Source: Herpomyces periplanetae (Eukaryota; Ascomycota; Laboulbeniomycetes; Herpomycetales; Herpomycetaceae). From it: 64,000 bases of DNA. Position numbers and translations under genes: made by a program. This document shows positions 59,637 to 64,000 of this stretch, piece after piece. Under the pieces are notes generated by a model. It searched no databases, was not told the DNA's origin, and saw only the letters and a list, made by a program, of their open reading frames with translations. The stretch spans positions 1-64,000 of the forward strand of contig WMKJ01000046.1 in assembly GCA_009733715.1 (NCBI GenBank). The letters are read 5' to 3'. The first letter of the stretch is position 1. Every line of letters starts with the position of its first letter.

Positions 59637-60830
59637 TCATCTGCTACTTTTGATAAGTCCTTATAATTCAATTCTACTAATGTGTACTTTACAACTTTCA
59701 CTAGATCCATCCCAAGATTCACTAGTCTTTATTCAGGAATATTTAATTACTTTGTTAACATCTGGCCTTTCTTAAATGTCATGCTACCGTAGTCCCTTAT
59801 TTGCACAAATTATTCCATCAATTCTATACATCTAGTACAACGTCCCACCGCACCAGGAATTACCTATTTATCTTGACTGTTGTGCTATCTTGGTTAAACA
59901 GGTCCGTCCGTCCATCCGACCGTCCATTCGTCCATTTGTTCACCCGTCCACCCGTCCTCCCCTCCATCATCATAAACTCTTCCTCTCTTTCAAGGCTGGC
60001 CTATCTCGAATTTTCCTAATCGAGTAATTCGTCTAGTTTTGTTTGTTTTGTTCACTTTACCATTTGTCCTAACAATTCTCTTCTTTGTCTTTTTTAAAGC
60101 TTCTTCCCTTCTACCTAACCTTGACCCTTCTATCCAACACTTCTTCCCATACACCTAAGCTATACTTTTATCACTCTTCCCTTGGCTTCCATCAATTGTT
60201 ACACTATTTATCCTTGTACCCATATCCCTTATCTGTACCTTTATTAAATCTAAATTACATCATCTCCCTTGTCTAATATCATATTTTGCCTAATTTTCTT
60301 CCCCCCCCCCCCACCACCACCATCGTATATGTTTCTTTATACTAGCCTAAGTGTGATGTAATTATCTTCCCTTCATTTACTCAATTACTATCGTTCGCCT
60401 GATACTTTGCTTCTACTTCCACCCACTCACTCTGTAATTTGCTTCCCCCTCATACATCCCCTTTTTCCTTCTTCATTCCTATCGTGTCCCATCATCATCA
60501 CTTTCACATTAGCCCATTTTACTAATTGTCTATTCCCTTCCATTTATCATATAATTCCCCTATAATACACCTTGGTCTTTTCTAGCTCGTAACACTTTAG
60601 CGTCATCACTAAACAATTACCAATTTCCCATCATCGGAGTTTCCGATAATCATTCCTCTTTTCACCCTGCAAAATATTAGTCTCTTACTTTCATCCGTAC
60701 TACCACCTTTTGTTTTCTACTTTCCTACCCCATTATATCCCCCAATTCGCCAGCTCTTCATCTACTACCCCGTAAATCCTCCGCTCCCCATCCAAAAAAT
60801 TAACCCCCGTCTCCTCCCTCCCTAACTCCC

Positions 60831-60857
60831 CCCTCCCCCACTGGGAGTGGGGGAGGG
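60831..60857. repeat. Perfect short inverted repeat beside tRNA gene
   Basis: CCCCTCCCCCACT (60831-60843) is followed, with virtually no spacer, by its reverse complement in AGTGGGGGAGGGG (60845-60857 approx.). It lies immediately downstream, in tRNA orientation, of the Pol III T-run, and would form a GC-rich cruciform. Confidence 0.55.
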
Positions 60858-60859
60858 GC

Positions 60860-60864
60860 AAAAA
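60860..60864 (-). terminator. Pol III T-run terminator of tRNA-Asn
   Basis: Five T residues on the minus strand, three bases after the tRNA 3' end, as expected for RNA polymerase III. Confidence 0.7.
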
Positions 60865-60866
60865 TA

Positions 60867-60952
60867 CTCCACCGGTAAGGATCGAACTTACAACCTCTCG
60901 GTACCTGCCCACTATAACAGCCGAACGCGCTAACCAATTGCGCCACGGTGGA
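60867..60952 (-). tRNA. tRNA-Asn (GTT) with 12-nt intron
   Basis: Minus-strand cloverleaf: acceptor stem TCCACCG/CGGTGGA with discriminator G, D arm with GGCGCAATTGGTTAGCGC (box A), anticodon stem TTCGG/CCGAG with loop CT-GTT-A, and T arm GTAAGTTCGATCCTTAC (box B). A 12-nt insertion (TAGTGGGCAGGT) sits after position 37, the canonical tRNA intron site, so the mature tRNA is 74 nt without CCA. The sequence closely follows eukaryotic tRNA-Asn. CCA is not encoded. A TTTTT run (plus 60860-60864 as AAAAA) ends transcription. Confidence 0.93.
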
Positions 60953-61070
60953 TTCCTCCCTTCCCAAATAAAGTACTCTATATTGTTACAGTTAACTTTA
61001 CCTTCCCTTTTCCAAAAGATTTTATAAAGTTCACACCAAACTTACAAAATATACAAATTGTTAATCTATC

Positions 61071-62912
61071 ATGGAACTTCACGTAACAACCGTCCTACCT
61101 CGCTTAGCTGTATATCCCAAATCGGAATACCGTACTAAACTTAAGGATTCAGAATGGAAAATTTGCGTCCAAGCTTGGATCAGAGCTTGCAAAGCTATAC
61201 AATCATGTGAAAATGAAGAATTCACTCAAGTGTACGCAAAGCTCGTTAAAGACTTTTTATGCAGTTACTTCTCACAACAGACTTTACACATCCTACTCAA
61301 CCAACGTATAGATTCACAAAAAAACAGTATATCCCTCGAATTAACCAAATATACCCTACAGTTAGCCCAGCGCTGTTTATCCGTCCATCCCATTCCAGAA
61401 TATGTCACACAGTGGGACTTTTTTGCATGTGTAGCAACATGTCATTCAAACAATGCTCAACTGAGCCGTTTACTGGACAACATGTGGACTCATTATGAAC
61501 CTCAAATCACTCGTGAACTCGATCGTGTCCTCTCTCAGCTTATACACCAGTTGCAACATCATGACGAAGAGCCCGCTAAACTTAATCTATTACACGTAGC
61601 CAGCATTTGTCGAGTCTGTCCTTGTCTAGGTCAACACTTTTTCCTAGGAACTAACCTAATCGATACCATCACCACTGAATATACTGCATACAGTGAACAT
61701 CTTTGCCAGATATGCTCCCTCTCCCTCTATTACGGTCTTCTTGCACTAGTCAAACCTACCGTCCACAAGTATACTAACCTATGTGAAAATTTGTTCATCC
61801 TAAAGTTAACAGCACAAAAGGATGAACCCGTTAATTTGGCTCGCGATTTCCTCGGGCAAACTGATGTTCTTCAGATCATACAAGCTACCATAACAAACTA
61901 TACTAAAAGCATTCCATCCCGTTTGGCATCCTTAGTAGAAGATTTAAACGCCTATAGAGTAGCTCATGCTGATGCATACGAGCCAGCAAATCTCGGCCAC
62001 GCTGACCAAAGTAAACTTACTCTTATCCACAAGATTCAGGAAATGTTTCCCAATCACTCCGATGATTATTTAAACGAGGTTTTAGCTTATTACGATAACT
62101 CTCTAGATAAATCTATTACTGCCCTTGTAGATGGTAATGTACCACCTCACATTACCACAGCTTGTCAAAGCAAAAACAACCGCACCCCGGATAGAGTGAA
62201 ACATCGAATCTATGCTACCGATGGTACGACATTCGACGCTCGTCACATGAATGCCAATAATACACAACTTGGAAAATCCAATCCGTCCCATTACCAAAAT
62301 GCGCACCAAGACGACCAACATCAAGACTTGAAATCAGCAATTCTTCGAGCATTAGAAACCATAAACTTAGATGACGAAGACGATGACGAAGATGACGATT
62401 ACAATCATATAGCAACAAAGTATATTTTAGGACGGACGGTAGCGAATAATGAGGGCGATCACAGGTATATTGAGGAAGCGCTATACAGCGCTTGGCAAGT
62501 GTGTGAAAAATTGTTCGAACGAGACGGTCCTACGCGAAAAAGTTACGAACGAGATGAATTAAGAAAAAATACTGGCTTAACAGACGAAGAAATTGAAGAA
62601 TGGGGCAGCTTAATGAGAAGAAATTCAGGTCAAGAACGAAATCTACAAAATAACCTTTCTGGACCAGCTAACAACCATAAAATCGCAAGAGATGCCTCGC
62701 GGGATGTAACCAACGAAAAAGCGCAACGAGTTTTCCGAGAAGATCAACACGGATGGGCTCCTGGCCGCAGTCGTGGCCGGGGTCGTGGCCGTGGACGTAG
62801 TAACGGAGAACAGGGAAGAAGTTATCAAAAAGGTGGATCAAGGGGAGCTAATCATGATCGACGCAATAACCGAGCAAAAAAGATGATGCAACGAGGAAGC
62901 TTTGGTAAATAG
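61071..62912 (+). CDS. CUE3: CUE-domain protein CUE3/ASCC2, ribosome-quality-control trigger factor
   Basis: Homologue of yeast Cue3 (Rqt3) and human ASCC2, the ubiquitin-binding subunit of the RQT/ASC-1 helicase complex that splits collided ribosomes. Single exon, 613 aa. The helical N-terminal domain that binds the helicase subunit is present (VYAKLVKDFLCSYF, YVTQWDFFACVATCH, CRVCPCLGQHFF). The CUE domain is at about 314-355: LIHKIQEMFPNHSDDYLNEV followed by LAYYDNSLDKSITALVDG, with the MFP and di-leucine-like elements that contact ubiquitin. An acidic run (DDEDDDEDDD, about 430) and the family's C-terminal segment (FERDGPTRKSYERDELRKNT, GLTDEEIEEWGSLMRRN) follow. The end is an RG-rich tail (GRSRGRGRGRGRSNG), likely RNA-binding. 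Convergent with the Ras-like gene, only 81 bp between stop codons. Confidence 0.9.
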   Translation: MELHVTTVLPRLAVYPKSEYRTKLKDSEWKICVQAWIRACKAIQSCENEEFTQVYAKLVKDFLCSYFSQQTLHILLNQRIDSQKNSISLELTKYTLQLAQRCLSVHPIPEYVTQWDFFACVATCHSNNAQLSRLLDNMWTHYEPQITRELDRVLSQLIHQLQHHDEEPAKLNLLHVASICRVCPCLGQHFFLGTNLIDTITTEYTAYSEHLCQICSLSLYYGLLALVKPTVHKYTNLCENLFILKLTAQKDEPVNLARDFLGQTDVLQIIQATITNYTKSIPSRLASLVEDLNAYRVAHADAYEPANLGHADQSKLTLIHKIQEMFPNHSDDYLNEVLAYYDNSLDKSITALVDGNVPPHITTACQSKNNRTPDRVKHRIYATDGTTFDARHMNANNTQLGKSNPSHYQNAHQDDQHQDLKSAILRALETINLDDEDDDEDDDYNHIATKYILGRTVANNEGDHRYIEEALYSAWQVCEKLFERDGPTRKSYERDELRKNTGLTDEEIEEWGSLMRRNSGQERNLQNNLSGPANNHKIARDASRDVTNEKAQRVFREDQHGWAPGRSRGRGRGRGRSNGEQGRSYQKGGSRGANHDRRNNRAKKMMQRGSFGK

Positions 62913-62993
62913 GAAAACGAGCGCCATTACAATCCAATAGTTCCGCAATGCAGACTTTGCGCATCCTAACGAATCTTGAGCCAGCTGAGAACA

Positions 62994-63932
62994 TCAAGAA
63001 ACAAAGGGTATCTTGGGAAAATTGGGCCACAATTTAAACAAATTCCAACGTGATGATGATGATGATGATGATGATGACGATGATGATGGCGGTTGCGGTT
63101 GCGGTTGTGGTGGTGGTGGTGGTGGTGGTTGTAGTGATTTAGACGAATGAGAAACTGAAGACGGTGATGTGAGATGATCGTTTAATGGTAATGAATTTGC
63201 CGGGCATGACAACGGCGGCGCAGAAACAGGAAAAAATGAACGACGTGCAATACGTGAAAACGGTAAAATTGTCGGATGAGAACGCCTTGTAGGACTACAT
63301 GTCGTATATTGTGACCTAACTTGCACAACTCGTCGAATAATCAGTGCAAACGTTTCTTCGATATTGACCATTTCTCGTGCGCTAGCTTCCATGAATCCAC
63401 AATCATGTTGTCGAGCCCACTCTAAACCATGTTGACTGGAAACTTGTCGAAGATGATTTAAATCACACTTGTTTCCTACCACCAGTTTAACAGGAGGTGG
63501 TGTAGTGGGATTAATAGCCCGACGTTCGCTTTCTAGATTGACCATTTCGACAAAGTATGTTAAAGCGTGTAACGAGGATAAATTGGTCATATCGTAAATG
63601 AAGAGAAAAGCATCTGCATTAAGATTTGATGATGCCCAAAATTCTCGATACTCCTCTTGACCCGCCGTATCCGTTAAGTGAAGGTGAAATGTTTGTCCAT
63701 TGATAGTTCGTGTAATGGAGTACGAGTCTTCAATTGTTGGATCGTATACATGATTCCACTGGGTTTTAACAAGACGAAGCGCTATAGATGATTTACCTAG
63801 CGTTGATCTGTTAGCTTAAGTTTATGTAGACTGATCTAATCACGAGTGTGTAAGTGTGTTTGATAAAATAGTAACCTTACCACTACCACCATCACCACAG
63901 ATGGTAATGGAAATTGAATTTTTGCTATCCAT
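62994..63932 (-). CDS. Ras-family small GTPase with long low-complexity tail
   Basis: Signalling GTPase of the Ras family. Exons 63932-63881 and 63796-62994, joined over an 84-nt intron that splits the P-loop, give exactly 285 codons (284 aa). All nucleotide motifs are present: P-loop GDGGSGKS (13-20), effector YDPTIEDSYS, switch II DTAGQEEYREFW, NKCDL and EASAR. The domain ends near residue 185. The tail is unusual: a Ser/Pro-rich region, then poly-Pro, PQPQPQP and a run of about a dozen Ser encoded by GAT/GGT triplet repeats at 63051-63129, ending LWPNFPKIPFVS. No CaaX box is present in this frame, so membrane attachment is unclear; a missed last exon is possible, though the nearby CUE3 gene leaves little room. 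The extended switch II neighbourhood (FWASSNLNADAFLFIYDMTN) resembles divergent fungal Ras proteins. Confidence 0.85.
63051..63129. repeat. Compound trinucleotide repeat inside the Ras-like gene
   Basis: (GAT)n at 63051-63087, GGTTGC units at about 63088-63107, then (GGT)n to 63129 on the plus strand. On the coding (minus) strand they read poly-Ser, Pro-Gln repeats and poly-Pro. Nearly perfect units imply recent slippage. Confidence 0.75.
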
Positions 63933-64000
63933 TAGAATGAATATAATAAGGACGATAAGGCGCAGTGAAGCGCAGGTGGGTGAGAGTGTGAATTTAAACT

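Larger units (their letters stand above)
59723..60866. other. Pyrimidine-rich spacer
   Basis: About 1.1 kb with strong plus-strand C+T excess, no supported gene. Includes a degenerate GTCC tetranucleotide run (59901-59965), a C homopolymer followed by CACCACCACC (60301-60320) and CTCC-rich runs (60800-60840) capped by a small inverted repeat (CCCCTCCCCCACT / AGTGGGGGAGGGG, 60831-60857). Confidence 0.5.

Overview
The window looks like nuclear DNA of a filamentous ascomycete, most likely Pezizomycotina. Short spliceosomal introns (about 40-150 nt, mostly GTAAG donors) sit in compact genes. A CFEM GPI-anchored surface protein and an RCR-type membrane protein are fungal families, CFEM being typical of Dikarya. 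Ku80, coronin, TAF5, COX11, UreG and sphingosine-phosphate lyase complete a normal fungal housekeeping set. A plant- or host-associated lifestyle is only hinted at, by small signal-peptide ORFs in the AT-rich left end. I cannot name the genus; a powdery-mildew-like fungus is one possibility.

Region 1-19,000 is AT-rich and almost free of recognisable genes. It holds a two-exon secreted-protein gene (220-1183, minus), two neighbouring signal-peptide ORFs (6386 and 7024, plus), a decayed secreted-protein-like locus (14335-14975), a diverged inverted repeat (about 2110-2600 against 3140-3666), a short dispersed repeat, and coding-like debris at 8380-9010. Most of the rest is plain AT-rich sequence.

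Region 19,181-37,653 is a housekeeping block: Ku80 (plus), an orphan 284-aa gene convergent with it, SDS22 (plus), coronin (minus, intron-rich), RCR-like protein (minus), RRP12 (plus), a basic orphan ORF, and the CFEM-GPI protein (minus). Three intergenic stretches here each carry a tandem pair of CACGTG palindromes.

Region 37,654-46,850 is about 9 kb without a convincing gene. It is dominated by purine- or pyrimidine-skewed sequence and short tandem repeats.

Region 46,852-63,932 is dense again: sphingosine-phosphate lyase, a zinc-HIT protein, COX11, UreG, a small membrane ORF, a Mediator-11-like gene divergent from TAF5, a secreted type-B carboxylesterase, a 61-aa spliced ORF, an intron-containing tRNA-Asn, the CUE-domain ribosome-rescue factor CUE3/ASCC2, and a Ras-like GTPase at the right edge. 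Gene pairs are mostly divergent or tightly convergent. No shared pathway links them; it is ordinary mixed fungal synteny. Exon joins were derived by hand; for most multi-exon genes the summed exon length is a multiple of three, which supports the models.
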